Notes: generated by a model from the sequence alone, not told the origin. A stretch of 45,921 bases of DNA from CAIVND01 sp035532075 (GCA_035532075.1 DATKRV010000074.1:1-45921); one strand, 5' to 3'. Counted from the first letter of the stretch, positions 25,749-35,281 are shown. Made by a program: numbers and translations.

Positions 25749-28649
25749 ATGTCTGACGCAACAACCAAGCCCGACGCGACAACCGGGCCTGTGACAGGTT
25801 TTCGTTCCTCTGCCTCAACGGATTTGGCCTCCTCGAAGTTCATCGCACGCAACCTCGTTCCCCTGACGGTCGCTGACCGATTCGCGATTGCGCTGTTCAT
25901 CTGCCTGCCGCTGTGTTTGTATGGCATCCCGGCGCTGACCGGACACCTCGTCGTGCCGGGCGACAATCTCAACCAGAACCTTCCCCTTCGCATCCTCTCG
26001 GGCACCTTCTACCGGGCGGGCAGGATGCCGGCGTGGAACCCGTTCATCTGGGCGGGCACTCCGCTGCTCGGTGGATGGAACTCCGGGTCAATCTTTCCCG
26101 GGACGCTGCTCTTTGCATTCCTGCCGATCTCGCTTGCCTGGACGATCAACCTCGCCTTCGCCCCGGCCGCTGGAGCGGTCGGGCTCTATCTTCTCCTGCG
26201 CCGATTTCACATCACCGAATCCGCGGCAGGTTTTGGTGCATTGGTCTTTGCCTATACCGGGTTCATGGCAGGTCAGATCGTGCACATCGGGCTGGTCCAG
26301 GGCACCGCCTTCACACCGTGGATGTTGCTCGGCTTCGATGTGCTGTTCCGAGGTGACCGAACCAATCTGCACCTGCGAATGAGTTGGCGCGACCTGTTTT
26401 GCCCGCACTCACTGCTTTGGATCTTGATCCTTGCGACATCGATCGCGGGAACGGTACTCGCGGGAGATCCACGCGCCATCTCGAGTGCTCTCGTGGCTGG
26501 CATCATCTATCTCGTCTCGCTCTTTTTCCGCAAGGGCGCGATGCGATGGGTTGGTTCGATGCGCGCCGTCATCGCGGCGCTGCTCGGAGGACTTTGCTCG
26601 GCGGCCCAGCTGTTGCCCGGCCTATCGTTCCTGCACGCCTCACAGCGCGGCACGACACCCCTGAGTTTCTTCGGTGCGGGTTCGATCCCAAAGCGCGAGT
26701 TCTTTTCCCTTTTGTTCCTGCCTTTTTCCCTCGGCGGAAACGGCAACTTTGGTATGCCCGTCTACGAGGGCAGCTACAACCTTCCCGAGTTGACGATTGG
26801 CGCCGGTCTTCTTGCGATTGTCGCCTTCTGCGCACTTTTACCGGAGGGCTTCGGACGACTCGTCCACCGATTCTCGAAGACTGCGCCGTTGGGCGGAGAT
26901 GATCCGCGCCATCAACTCGGCGTCTGGTACGCGTTTTCGATCATCGGCGTGGTCCTCGCGATGGGAACGACGCTCCCAACCGGCAAATTGCTCGTTCATC
27001 TTCCCTTCTACGGACACGAGCGCCTGCAGAACCGGAACATCGTGCTGCTCGATCTTGCCCTCTCCGTCTTCGTCGCGCTCTTTCTCGATTGCATCCTCAA
27101 AAGACTTCGCGCACGCCACCTACAAGACTCCGGGCTCTTCGACCGCCGAGCACGCATCGCAGCGCTTGTGCCGGTGCTGATTGCAATCGGATTGATCGTC
27201 TATGAGCTGTTCAACACCGTGCCATTCCAGCACTACCTCAACGTTCCGAACGTCAATCCGCATCTTGGCTCCGATCTGCTCGGATACCTCATCGCGAGCG
27301 CCGTGATAGCCCTTGCAATCGGAGGATTCCTCATCTTCGGCGACCATTTCGGGACGACATTCGCGCGGATTTCGATCTCTGCCATCGCACTGTGCGATCT
27401 CGGGCTCTTCATCGCAAACAGCTCCTTTGCCAGCGCGCCCACCTCGCTGTTTGACGCATCGTCCACCCTCTCGACACGGCTTCGCCATCTGCTCGGAGGA
27501 CAGGGGCGCTTTGCACTGTTCGATCCCTACTACCAGATCACGAGCCCGCTGCCACGCGTAGCCGAGGAGGTGGGCCTTCCTGATATCAACGTCTTGCAGG
27601 GCAATCCAAGTATCCAGGGTTACGGCTCGATTGTGAACGGGGTATACCAGCGCGTCACCGGGTCCCACCAGCTCAACAGCCTCACCTCTTCGATCCTGCC
27701 CGGACCGACGGTCAACACACTCGATCTGCGCATCCTGCTCACTCCGTCGAGCTATCTCGAACACGGACTCGCCGAGGGTCAGTCAATCCCGCTGCCCTCG
27801 AGCATGCAGCATCTCGCCAATGGAATCCCCCACTTTGACAATGGTCCGTGGATAGAAAGGCCCAACGGCACGGCGACCTTTCAGCTCGCCAGACCGCGCC
27901 TCGTGCGTCGGATCACGTTCAGCGTCGCCCCGACCACGCTCTCTCGAGGACCGATCGATGTCACCGCACTGAATGGCTTGAGGGTGGTCGATCGCCGGGT
28001 GGTAAGGGCTACGAAAGCCCTCCGGTCCGTCGCGCTCGATGCCTCCGCCCCGATCACCACCATCGAGGTCACCAACCGGAGCTCGGCATCGCTCGAGTTG
28101 CTCTCCGCGATGGTCACCACCGTGAGCCCCGGTCAACGACTCGTCCTGAATGGCCTCCTCGAAGGTTTTCTGCCGATTGGCCACTGGGTCTTCGTCGGGA
28201 ACATCGGACCGCTCAGCGCATTCAAGAACACCCAGATCCACGGACTCGCGTGGCTCCAGCCCCCGTTCACCCACACGCCGAACACGAAGGTCGCGACCTC
28301 GGGACGGGTGAATGTGACACGGGGCGCCGTCACCGCCGAGCAGGTGATGCGCGTCCGCACACCACACTCCGCGATCCTCGTCCGCTCCGAGGCATACAGT
28401 TCGGGTTGGAGCGTCGACATCACGCCCGTCGGCGGGGGTAAGACCACCCACGAGATCGTCCACCGGTTCGGTCTGATCCAGGGGGTGACCATTCGTGGCG
28501 GGAACTGGATCGTCACCTGGCACTATCGGCCACGCCAACTGTTGCGCGGCCTTTTGGTGAGCGGAGCCGGAGCGGTCATCTGGATTTGTGCACTCGCGAC
28601 CATTGTCGTGAGGAAAAGACGCACCCACGCGCGTGCGTGCAATAGATAA
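25749..28649 (+). CDS. Very large YfhO-like polytopic membrane protein
   Basis: 966-residue membrane protein of the YfhO/GT-C superfamily type, possibly transferring sugars from lipid carriers to cell-wall polymers. Residues about 40-600 hold a dozen or more hydrophobic segments. The first loop has PGDNLNQNLPLRI and AWNPFIWAGTPLLGGWNSG, like the DNxxQ/P-x-W-N loops of YfhO proteins. Residues about 600-930 form a soluble, presumably extracytoplasmic beta-rich part that contains VEVTNRSSASLELLSA and SEAYSSGWSVDI. A last hydrophobic helix (LLVSGAGAVIWICALATIVV) and a basic tail follow. The catalytic residue is not assigned. Function is inferred from layout only. Confidence 0.7.
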   Translation: MSDATTKPDATTGPVTGFRSSASTDLASSKFIARNLVPLTVADRFAIALFICLPLCLYGIPALTGHLVVPGDNLNQNLPLRILSGTFYRAGRMPAWNPFIWAGTPLLGGWNSGSIFPGTLLFAFLPISLAWTINLAFAPAAGAVGLYLLLRRFHITESAAGFGALVFAYTGFMAGQIVHIGLVQGTAFTPWMLLGFDVLFRGDRTNLHLRMSWRDLFCPHSLLWILILATSIAGTVLAGDPRAISSALVAGIIYLVSLFFRKGAMRWVGSMRAVIAALLGGLCSAAQLLPGLSFLHASQRGTTPLSFFGAGSIPKREFFSLLFLPFSLGGNGNFGMPVYEGSYNLPELTIGAGLLAIVAFCALLPEGFGRLVHRFSKTAPLGGDDPRHQLGVWYAFSIIGVVLAMGTTLPTGKLLVHLPFYGHERLQNRNIVLLDLALSVFVALFLDCILKRLRARHLQDSGLFDRRARIAALVPVLIAIGLIVYELFNTVPFQHYLNVPNVNPHLGSDLLGYLIASAVIALAIGGFLIFGDHFGTTFARISISAIALCDLGLFIANSSFASAPTSLFDASSTLSTRLRHLLGGQGRFALFDPYYQITSPLPRVAEEVGLPDINVLQGNPSIQGYGSIVNGVYQRVTGSHQLNSLTSSILPGPTVNTLDLRILLTPSSYLEHGLAEGQSIPLPSSMQHLANGIPHFDNGPWIERPNGTATFQLARPRLVRRITFSVAPTTLSRGPIDVTALNGLRVVDRRVVRATKALRSVALDASAPITTIEVTNRSSASLELLSAMVTTVSPGQRLVLNGLLEGFLPIGHWVFVGNIGPLSAFKNTQIHGLAWLQPPFTHTPNTKVATSGRVNVTRGAVTAEQVMRVRTPHSAILVRSEAYSSGWSVDITPVGGGKTTHEIVHRFGLIQGVTIRGGNWIVTWHYRPRQLLRGLLVSGAGAVIWICALATIVVRKRRTHARACNR

Positions 28650-28779
28650 CGCCTCACGGCGCGCTCGCAGCGATCATCGTCCGTCGATCCGCGAATTCGT
28701 CCGACGCGACTTGTGTCCGACCGGTAGCGTAGGCGACAACCCCCAAGCTTTTGAATCTTGTGTGACAAAGGAAGCTCGC

Positions 28780-30627
28780 ATGCAGGCCCACGAGATCACC
28801 GAAGTCGAGAACCTTGCCCGGCAGCTACGTGTCGACATCATCCGCGCCAGCACGAAAGCGGGCTCTGGTCACCCAACCTCGTCGATGTCTGCAGCCGATC
28901 TGCTCGCTGTCTTGGTCATGCGCCATCTGCGCTATGACTGGAAGAATCCGAAGAATCCCACTAATGACCATCTGATCTTTTCCAAGGGGCACGTCTCTCC
29001 GCTCGTCTATGCCATCTACCGCGCGGTCGGCGTGATCGATGAGGAGGAGATGGTCAACTCCTATCGCCAGTTCGGTTCCCGACTCCAGGGGCATCCGACC
29101 CCCGCCCTGCCATGGATCGACCTCGCCACCGGCTCACTCGGTCTCGGCATCGCCGCAGCGGTCGGCATCGCGCTCGCCGGCAAGGAGCTCGATCGCCTCG
29201 ACTACCGCACCTGGGTCCTGTGCGGCGACAGCGAGATGGCAGAGGGTTCGGTCTGGGAGGCACTTGGCAAAGCGGCCAACTACGGCCTTGCCAACCTGAC
29301 CGTACTCGTCGACGTCAACCGCCTCGGCCAGCGGGGACCGACCGAGTTCGGGTGGAACCTCGACGCGTATTCGAGGCGTATCGAGGCCTTCGGCTGTCAG
29401 GCCGTCGCGATCGACGGACACGACATCGCGGCGATCGACGCGGCGATGTCTCTCGCGTCCGGGGCCGATCGACCCCTGGTCATCCTCGCCCGGACCATCA
29501 AGGGCAAGGGATTTTCCGAGGTCGAGGACCAAGGTGGATTCCACGGCGTCGCACTCAGCGCCGAACAGGCCGATCGGGCGATCGCCGATCTCGGCGGTGT
29601 GAGTGAGATGAAGGTCACCTCACTAGCTCCGCAAGGCGGCACCCCCGCGATCACCCCAAACCCGGAGACTCCCGACACCAAGATGCCGATCTACGAGCTC
29701 GGCACCAAGGTCGCGACGCGAAAGGCCTTCGGCGAGGCGCTGGCAGGTTTGGCGGCGCGTCCCGAGGTTGTCGTGCTCGATGCCGAGGTCGGGAATTCGA
29801 CTGGCACCGAGGATTTCGAACGGGTCGCACCCGAGCGGTTCTTCCAGTCATTCATCGCCGAGCAGCTGATGGTCGCCACCGCGGCGGGCCTCGCGGTGCG
29901 TGGTTACGTTCCCTTCGCCTCGACCTTCGGTGCCTTTTTCACGCGGGCATATGACTTCATCCGCATGATCGGCATCTCTGAACTTCCGATCCGACTCGTC
30001 GGTTCACACGCCGGTGTCGAGATCGGCGCAGACGGACCGTCGCAGATGGCGCTCGAGGATCTCGCCTGCATGCGCGCGGTGAACGGTTCCGTCGTGCTCT
30101 ATCCCGCCGACGCGACCTCCGCCGCAGCACTCACCTTCGTCATGGCCGATGTTCCCGGCGTCGCCTACATGCGTACGACCAGGGGTGCCTACCCCGTGCT
30201 GTACGCGCCCGACGAGATGTTCGTCGTCGGTGGCTCCAAGGTGCACGGACCCTCCCCCGATGACCTGGTCACCCTTGTCGGAGCCGGCGTGACGTTGCAC
30301 GAATGTCTCGTTGCGCAGCGCATCCTCGAGAAAACAGGCATCGCATCGCGCGTGATCGACTGCTATTCGATCAAGCCGCTCGACCTGAAAACGTTCACCG
30401 AGTGCCTTTCGGTCACTAACGGCAAGATCGTCATCGCCGAGGACCACTACCCCGCCGGCGGGATCGGCGAGGCGGTGACGGCCGCGATCGTCGAGGCGGG
30501 GGTATCACTTCAGCTGCGTCACCTCGCCGTGCGCGAACTCTCGTGTTCTGGCACCCCGGCGGAGCTGCTCGAGCACGCACGGATCTCCTCGCGCCACATC
30601 GTCGACGCGGCGAAGAGTCTCCTCTGA
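28780..30627 (+). CDS. tkt: Transketolase, metazoan-like single-chain type
   Basis: 615-residue thiamine-diphosphate enzyme moving two-carbon units in the pentose phosphate pathway. The N-half has AGSGHPTSSMS (H31), FSKGHVSPLVYAIY (H71), DLATGSLGLGIAAAVG and the cofactor loop GDSEMAEGSVWEA. The C-half has DAEVGNSTGTEDF and a glutamate-containing AEQLMVATAAGLA. Length and many phrases (VDVNRLGQ, DPxNP-like KNPTNDHLIFSKGH) resemble animal TKT (about 623 aa) rather than the 660-residue E. coli type. ATG 28780 has AAAGGA upstream. The frame is open from 28633, but that part has no homology. TAGCGT at 28725 may be a -10 box. Confidence 0.92.
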   Translation: MQAHEITEVENLARQLRVDIIRASTKAGSGHPTSSMSAADLLAVLVMRHLRYDWKNPKNPTNDHLIFSKGHVSPLVYAIYRAVGVIDEEEMVNSYRQFGSRLQGHPTPALPWIDLATGSLGLGIAAAVGIALAGKELDRLDYRTWVLCGDSEMAEGSVWEALGKAANYGLANLTVLVDVNRLGQRGPTEFGWNLDAYSRRIEAFGCQAVAIDGHDIAAIDAAMSLASGADRPLVILARTIKGKGFSEVEDQGGFHGVALSAEQADRAIADLGGVSEMKVTSLAPQGGTPAITPNPETPDTKMPIYELGTKVATRKAFGEALAGLAARPEVVVLDAEVGNSTGTEDFERVAPERFFQSFIAEQLMVATAAGLAVRGYVPFASTFGAFFTRAYDFIRMIGISELPIRLVGSHAGVEIGADGPSQMALEDLACMRAVNGSVVLYPADATSAAALTFVMADVPGVAYMRTTRGAYPVLYAPDEMFVVGGSKVHGPSPDDLVTLVGAGVTLHECLVAQRILEKTGIASRVIDCYSIKPLDLKTFTECLSVTNGKIVIAEDHYPAGGIGEAVTAAIVEAGVSLQLRHLAVRELSCSGTPAELLEHARISSRHIVDAAKSLL

Positions 30628-30679
30628 GGCGCCATCGGGACAGGCTGCAAAGATGGGCGGTCTCGCTTCGACCATTGGT

Positions 30680-30685
30680 TATCCT
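30680..30685 (+). promoter_or_regulatory. -10-like TATCCT, 6 nt before ATG 30692
   Basis: TATCCT is followed by GAACCC and then ATG 30692 of the TlpA-like gene. No purine-rich ribosome site precedes that ATG. This supports the start at 30692 over ATG 30653 and a leaderless transcript. Confidence 0.5.
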
Positions 30686-30691
30686 GAACCC

Positions 30692-31291
30692 ATGAGTCGA
30701 GCGTCAACCAAGGGTCCAAGTAGGGGTCTCACAACTCGGATGACGGTTGCCCTTTCAACCTCCCTCGTGCTCGTCTCGGGCCTGCTCATCGCGTTGATCA
30801 TCAACTTCACCTCGTCTCCAACGGTGGTGACGAAATATCCGATGGCGACCTTTGTCCCCTCGACGACGCTTCGCATCGGTTCCAAATTGCCGCCGACGCC
30901 GACGCTGCACGATCTGGCCGGCACGGGCTCAGCAGGGCTCGCCGTGATCGCCGCGCACCGGCCGATGGTGATCAACTTCTTCGCCTCGTATTGCACCGCC
31001 TGTGCCGAGGAGATGAGGAACTTCGCACAGGTCTCGAGCGCCGAGCACACGGTGGCGTTCGTTGGCATCGACACCACGGATCCGAATGTCGCAAAGGCTC
31101 GATCGCTCATTACGGGGGCGGGGATCACCTACCCGGTACTGCTCGACAACTCCGCCTCGGTGATGATGAACTCCTTTGGCATCTCGAACCTTCCAACGAC
31201 GTTCTTTGTCTCGGCATCCGGCAGGGTCGTCGAAGAGGTGCTCGGACTTGAATCCGTGGGCGAACTGCGTGCAAATCTCGCCAAGATCTGA
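30692..31291 (+). CDS. Membrane-anchored TlpA/ResA-like thioredoxin
   Basis: 199-residue thiol-disulfide oxidoreductase. An N-terminal membrane anchor (about 17-40) precedes an exported thioredoxin domain with the redox motif CTAC (101-104, in FFASYCTACAEEM) and the cis-proline loop NLPTTFFV. TlpA/ResA proteins reduce disulfides outside the membrane, for example in cytochrome c maturation. The short alanine-containing CxxC and the FGISNLPTTF phrase fit that group. The gene stands alone, with no ccd or cytochrome gene adjacent. It is convergent with the ABC permease, the stops being 2 nt apart. Confidence 0.85.
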   Translation: MSRASTKGPSRGLTTRMTVALSTSLVLVSGLLIALIINFTSSPTVVTKYPMATFVPSTTLRIGSKLPPTPTLHDLAGTGSAGLAVIAAHRPMVINFFASYCTACAEEMRNFAQVSSAEHTVAFVGIDTTDPNVAKARSLITGAGITYPVLLDNSASVMMNSFGISNLPTTFFVSASGRVVEEVLGLESVGELRANLAKI

Positions 31292-31293
31292 TC

Positions 31294-32100
31294 TCAGGGC
31301 GTGAGCACGCGTCGCAACCGAGCGCTCACTACCCACATCCCGACCAATGTGACAGAGACGAGATAGGCGACGTGAACGAACAGGAAGGGGTCAATCGCTC
31401 CGATATCGAAAGCTCGCAGGAGACTCACCCCCTGATACAGGGGGGAGCACTTGACGACCACCTGGAACCATCCCGGATAGACACCAAGACCATAAAAGGT
31501 GCCAGAGAAGAGGAACATCGGCAGCATTGCCAAAGAGACCGAGCCGATGTCCTGCCAGGACTTCATGAATGAAGTCACCGCAAGTCCGATCGATCCGAAC
31601 GCGAGGCTGATGAGCGCCGCACCGGGAAGACAGGCGATCGCCCAATAGGAATCGCAGTATCCAAAGCCTGCCATGACGAGAAGGAAGCCGGTCGCATAGA
31701 TCATCCCGCGGATCAGGGTCCAACCGAGCTCTCCTGTTGCGATGTCGATCACGCGCAGTGGCGTCGCAAGCATCGCCGCATAGGTCTTCTCGACCTTGAG
31801 ACGATAGAAGAAGTTATACGTTGCATCGAACACCGCTCCATTCATCGCCGACGAGGCGAGAAGGCCGGGCGCGACAAAGACTGCGTAGCTGACAGGATGG
31901 CCAGAGACGGTCAGCGATCCGACGAGCCGGCCGAGACCGATGCCGATTCCGAGCAGGTAGAAGAACGGCTCGAAGAACCCGGAGACGATATAGACCCAGC
32001 TCTTGCGATAACTCAGCACATGGCGTTCGACCACAGACAGCGCGCCGCGCAGCGACAGCGCGTGCGGCGTGAGCCTTAGCTCACGCACCACCTGGGTCAT
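31294..32100 (-). CDS. ABC-2 type permease, second subunit (NodJ-like)
   Basis: 268-residue integral membrane protein with six hydrophobic segments, belonging to the ABC-2/NodJ-DrrB type. Shared family phrases are YLLGIGIGLGRLVG, VAPGLLASSAMNG, MLATPLRVIDIATGELG and SPLYQGVSLLRAFDIG. It is clearly paralogous to the permease upstream (32097-32936), so the exporter probably uses a heterodimeric membrane part. ATG 32100 overlaps the upstream stop by 4 nt (ATGA). The open frame to 32226 is a shadow. The substrate is unknown; lipo-oligosaccharides or hydrophobic compounds are typical. Confidence 0.88.
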   Translation of the reverse strand: MTQVVRELRLTPHALSLRGALSVVERHVLSYRKSWVYIVSGFFEPFFYLLGIGIGLGRLVGSLTVSGHPVSYAVFVAPGLLASSAMNGAVFDATYNFFYRLKVEKTYAAMLATPLRVIDIATGELGWTLIRGMIYATGFLLVMAGFGYCDSYWAIACLPGAALISLAFGSIGLAVTSFMKSWQDIGSVSLAMLPMFLFSGTFYGLGVYPGWFQVVVKCSPLYQGVSLLRAFDIGAIDPFLFVHVAYLVSVTLVGMWVVSARLRRVLTP

Positions 32101-32936
32101 CGTTCGAGCCTGCGTGAATATGTCCGTCTTCCAAGGGCCACTCCGAGTATTGCCAGAACCAGCAGATAGACGAGATGCACGAGATTCGACCAGAGCAGGA
32201 GCTGCCCGCCAGCAAGTGATCGACACAGCGCCACACCGTGATAGAGCGGGGTCAGTTCGGCGAGCAACCGGAGCTGCGGGGGCAGCTGGGCGATCGGAAA
32301 AAACGATCCGGAGAAGAGAAACAGCGGAACGATGACGAGTCGGTTGATTGTCGAGAAGGCCTCATCGCCTTGTAGGGCTGCTGCCAGCGCCGCCATCGGA
32401 GTCGCGAACGCCAGTCCGAGCAACGTCGCGGCGATGATCTCGACAAGGCTGAATGGCGAGGTGACCGCGCCGAATCCGGCGCTGATCGCGACGAACACTG
32501 CGCAGGTGAACAGAAGACGCAGGGCAATCCACGCAAGATGTCCGACGAATACATCGATCACGCGTAGAGGTGTCGCACACTGTGCGAGATAAGACCGCTG
32601 CCAGCGGATCGCGCTCATCACCGGCCAACTCGCCTCGTTGATCCCGATCTGCATCGCAGAGGCCGCGAGGATTCCCGGCGCGACGAATCGGAGATAGGAG
32701 ACGCCACCCAACGAGAGCGCGTGGGCCCCGACGTGTCGGTTGACAAGACCACCCAGTCCGATACCGATCGAGGCGAGATACAGCGTCGGATAGACAAAGG
32801 TGGAGAGGATCGAACCCCGCCAGGTCCTGCGATAGAGCAACAGCCAGAAAGAGAATGCAAGCAGCCAGCGCGGATGTCCGTGATCTCTCGCCGCCTCGCG
32901 CGCGACGAGACCCTCAGGGACCACGAGATCAGTCAT
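32097..32936 (-). CDS. ABC-2 type permease, first subunit (NodJ-like)
   Basis: 279-residue permease with six hydrophobic segments after a hydrophilic 35-residue N-terminus. It shows YPTLYLASIGIGLGGLV, FVAPGILAASAM, CATPLRVIDVFVGHLA and TPLYHGVALCRSLAGG, all matching positions in its neighbour at 31294-32100. It overlaps the ATPase gene by 8 nt upstream and the second permease by 4 nt downstream, so the three products are translationally coupled. Confidence 0.88.
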   Translation of the reverse strand: MTDLVVPEGLVAREAARDHGHPRWLLAFSFWLLLYRRTWRGSILSTFVYPTLYLASIGIGLGGLVNRHVGAHALSLGGVSYLRFVAPGILAASAMQIGINEASWPVMSAIRWQRSYLAQCATPLRVIDVFVGHLAWIALRLLFTCAVFVAISAGFGAVTSPFSLVEIIAATLLGLAFATPMAALAAALQGDEAFSTINRLVIVPLFLFSGSFFPIAQLPPQLRLLAELTPLYHGVALCRSLAGGQLLLWSNLVHLVYLLVLAILGVALGRRTYSRRLER

Positions 32937-33864
32937 TCAGGCTTTTCCCGGTCAGCGCGAGGAAGACATCTTCGAGACCGGCGCGGCGCACCAACGAGCT
33001 GATCGGCCGAACCCCGAGCGCGAGAACGCGCTCGAGAATTGCATCGCCATCTCTTCCATAGCAACACAGCCGATCACCAAGCATCTGCGCACGATCCACC
33101 AAGGCCCCAAGGCGCTCAACCAGTCCGGCTGCGTCGCTTTCTTCGAGTCGAAATTCAACTGCCTCTCTCGAGACGATCGAATCGATGAGCTCTCGTGGTG
33201 AGCCCTTGGCGACGATCAACCCCTGGTCCATCACCACAAGTCGGTCACACAGCTGTTCCGCCTCGTCCATGTAGTGGGTGGTGATAATCAGCGTGACCCC
33301 CTCGCCCTGAAGCCGGTGGAGCCTGTCCCAGACAAGATGACGCGCCTGTGGGTCGAGACCGGTTGTCGGCTCGTCGAGGATCATCAGTTCGGGACTTGAG
33401 ATCAACGCGCGCGCAATCGTCAGACGCCTGCGCATGCCGCCCGAGAGCTCGTCCACCTTGGTATTGGCGCGCTCGGTAAGCTGCGCGAACTCGAGCAGCA
33501 CCTTCGCGCGCTCTCGGATCTCCTTGCGCGGAAGATCAAAATATCGGCCATAGATGCACAAGTTATCGAGCACCGACAGCTCCGCATCAAGCGCGTCGTC
33601 CTGGGGAACGAGCCCGATCCTCCTGCGGATCTCGGGTCCATCGGTCTCGGGGTCGCGACCCGTTACTCGCAACACTCCCTCCGAGCGCGGCGACATGCAC
33701 GCGACCATGCGCATCGTCGAGGTCTTGCCCGCCCCATTCGGTCCGAGAAAACCGAAAACCTCACCGCGAGAAATGGTGAAATCGATTCCGCCCACTGCCT
33801 CGAATCCATCGAAGCGCTTGACCAGTCCGCGCGCCTCAACCACGAAATCATCCAAACGTTGCAC
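32929..33864 (-). CDS. ABC transporter ATPase (NodI/DrrA-like)
   Basis: 311-residue ATP-binding subunit that powers the two permeases encoded just downstream. Walker A is GPNGAGKT (41-48), the Q-loop is at Q88, the signature is LSGGM (140-144), Walker B is LMILDEP (160-166) and the switch histidine is H197 in TTHYMDEAE. A C-terminal extension of about 80 residues is typical of DrrA/NodI exporters. The GTG start lies 6 nt after TAGCGT with no ribosome site. It is divergent from the GNAT gene at 33917 across 52 bp. Confidence 0.95.
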   Translation of the reverse strand: MQRLDDFVVEARGLVKRFDGFEAVGGIDFTISRGEVFGFLGPNGAGKTSTMRMVACMSPRSEGVLRVTGRDPETDGPEIRRRIGLVPQDDALDAELSVLDNLCIYGRYFDLPRKEIRERAKVLLEFAQLTERANTKVDELSGGMRRRLTIARALISSPELMILDEPTTGLDPQARHLVWDRLHRLQGEGVTLIITTHYMDEAEQLCDRLVVMDQGLIVAKGSPRELIDSIVSREAVEFRLEESDAAGLVERLGALVDRAQMLGDRLCCYGRDGDAILERVLALGVRPISSLVRRAGLEDVFLALTGKSLND

Positions 33865-33870
33865 GTCATG

Positions 33871-33876
33871 ACGCTA
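33871..33876 (-). promoter_or_regulatory. -10-like TAGCGT, 6 nt before the ABC ATPase GTG
   Basis: TAGCGT, CATGAC, then GTG on the minus strand. The spacing equals that at ppk1, ppx and the GT-C-like gene. It is probably the promoter of the three-gene exporter operon, with transcription starting at the start codon. Confidence 0.5.
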
Positions 33877-33916
33877 GTCGGCACCATCTACAGCGCGACG
33901 ATTAACGTCGGGCGCC

Positions 33917-34441
33917 GTGGAACATCATCTGTTTGACGACAGCGATAAGGAGTTGCGGGTCCGTCCAGCAAAGATCGAAGACGCGTCGGCAATCACGCGA
34001 CTCTCGACACAAGAACTCCCGCTCAGCGACGCGGCGCGCTTTGCCGCGCAACGGATCGTCGAAGAGCGTCTCGGGATCGCCTCCGGCGATGACTATTTCA
34101 CCATCGTCGCCGAGCGCAAACCCAGTGCCGAGATCGTCGGCTGGCTCACGGGGGGAGGATGTCGGGGTCAGGAGTTCAAGGGCTGGGGTGAACTGTACGC
34201 GCTCTCGAGTGAGCAGTTCGCGACGAACATCGAGATCGACGAGGCATTGCTCGGCGTCGCGCTTCATGCGCTCGAAGCCGCGCGCTTCTCAGGCGTGACG
34301 ATCCTTCTCGAACGGGCGGACTCGATCCGCCGTGAACTCCTTGAGGACCTCGGGTTCATCGCCGAACATGATGACACGGACAACGAACCAGCGATGCGTG
34401 ATGTGCTGATCCGCTACTCGTTCGAGTTCGCCGCTTCCTAA
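33917..34441 (+). CDS. GNAT-family acetyltransferase-like protein
   Basis: 174-residue protein with the GNAT layout: RVRPAKIEDASAITRLS at the N-terminus, YFTIVAERKPSAEIVGWLTGGG as the central strands, GELYALSSEQF, then an EIDEALLGVALHALEAARFSG helix, and ELLEDLGFIAE near the end. The usual R/Q-x-x-G-x-G/A pyrophosphate loop is replaced by a weaker sequence, so acetyl-CoA binding is not certain. The GTG start lies 8 nt after TAACGT. The substrate is unknown. It is convergent with the SDR gene, 10 bp between stops. Confidence 0.65.
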   Translation: MEHHLFDDSDKELRVRPAKIEDASAITRLSTQELPLSDAARFAAQRIVEERLGIASGDDYFTIVAERKPSAEIVGWLTGGGCRGQEFKGWGELYALSSEQFATNIEIDEALLGVALHALEAARFSGVTILLERADSIRRELLEDLGFIAEHDDTDNEPAMRDVLIRYSFEFAAS

Positions 34442-34451
34442 CAGCCAAGTT

Positions 34452-35267
34452 CTAGCGCGTCGGCCATCCGATCGGAGCCGAGGCACGCTCGAGGTTCTCC
34501 TCATCGCTCAACGTGGGATCCCACAGCTTTGCGATGATCCTCCTCGCGTTCACCGACTCCGACGCGCCAGAGGCAAGAAATACTGCCGGTGCGCCCATGA
34601 CAACCGGTTGGACGAGATCATCTCGTGAACGTCCCGCGATCACCGGGACATACCGGGTATTCGACGCTCCCCCTGGGATGAGGATGTTGGCAGTGATCTT
34701 CGAGCCCTCGAGATCCTGGGCCATCGAAGAACATAGCGCCTCGCTCGCTGCCTTCATCATCCCGTAAGGAGCATTTCCACCGCCGAGCATCGTTGCGAGA
34801 CTCGTCGTCACCGTCACGATGCGGCCAAATCCCTGCGCGCGCATCGACTCAAGCGCAACCTTCGAGAGATAGAACGGCCCCATCACATGCACCTCGAAGA
34901 AGCGCTGCATCCAGTGTCGGTCAAGCTCCCAGAAACGCACCGGATTCGCGTAACGGTCGCCTGGACGGATCGCGGAAAGGCCGATCCCCGCGTTGTTGAT
35001 CACGACGTCAATCGATCCAAAGATGGAGATGCACCGCTTGACAATCTCCTCGACCTGATTTTCGCTCGAGATGTCGGCCTGGTGACCGATCACTCGTCCG
35101 TGCACCTCGGTCATCACCTCGATGATCGGCTCCTCGTCGATGTCGACGACGAGGACAGACGCCCCGGCGAGCGCGAGAGCCTCGGTCATCGCACGACCAA
35201 GGCCGCGCGCCCCTCCGGTGACGACCACCGAGGTCCCGGTCAGCACCTGCACGTGTTCATCGGACAT
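34452..35267 (-). CDS. Short-chain dehydrogenase/reductase
   Basis: 271-residue SDR. The nucleotide-binding motif is TGGARGLG (17-24), with VDID at the end of the second strand suggesting NAD preference. NNAG is at 91-94 and the active site is Y168-x-x-x-K172 with Thr155/Ser156. An unusual insertion RPGDRYANPVRFWELDRHW (101-119) precedes the helix that normally starts at N-V. The alcohol or keto substrate is unknown. The start lies 14 nt after the stop of the CoA-transferase gene, so the two probably act in one pathway. Confidence 0.9.
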   Translation of the reverse strand: MSDEHVQVLTGTSVVVTGGARGLGRAMTEALALAGASVLVVDIDEEPIIEVMTEVHGRVIGHQADISSENQVEEIVKRCISIFGSIDVVINNAGIGLSAIRPGDRYANPVRFWELDRHWMQRFFEVHVMGPFYLSKVALESMRAQGFGRIVTVTTSLATMLGGGNAPYGMMKAASEALCSSMAQDLEGSKITANILIPGGASNTRYVPVIAGRSRDDLVQPVVMGAPAVFLASGASESVNARRIIAKLWDPTLSDEENLERASAPIGWPTR

Positions 35268-35281
35268 GATTGTTCTCGCGC

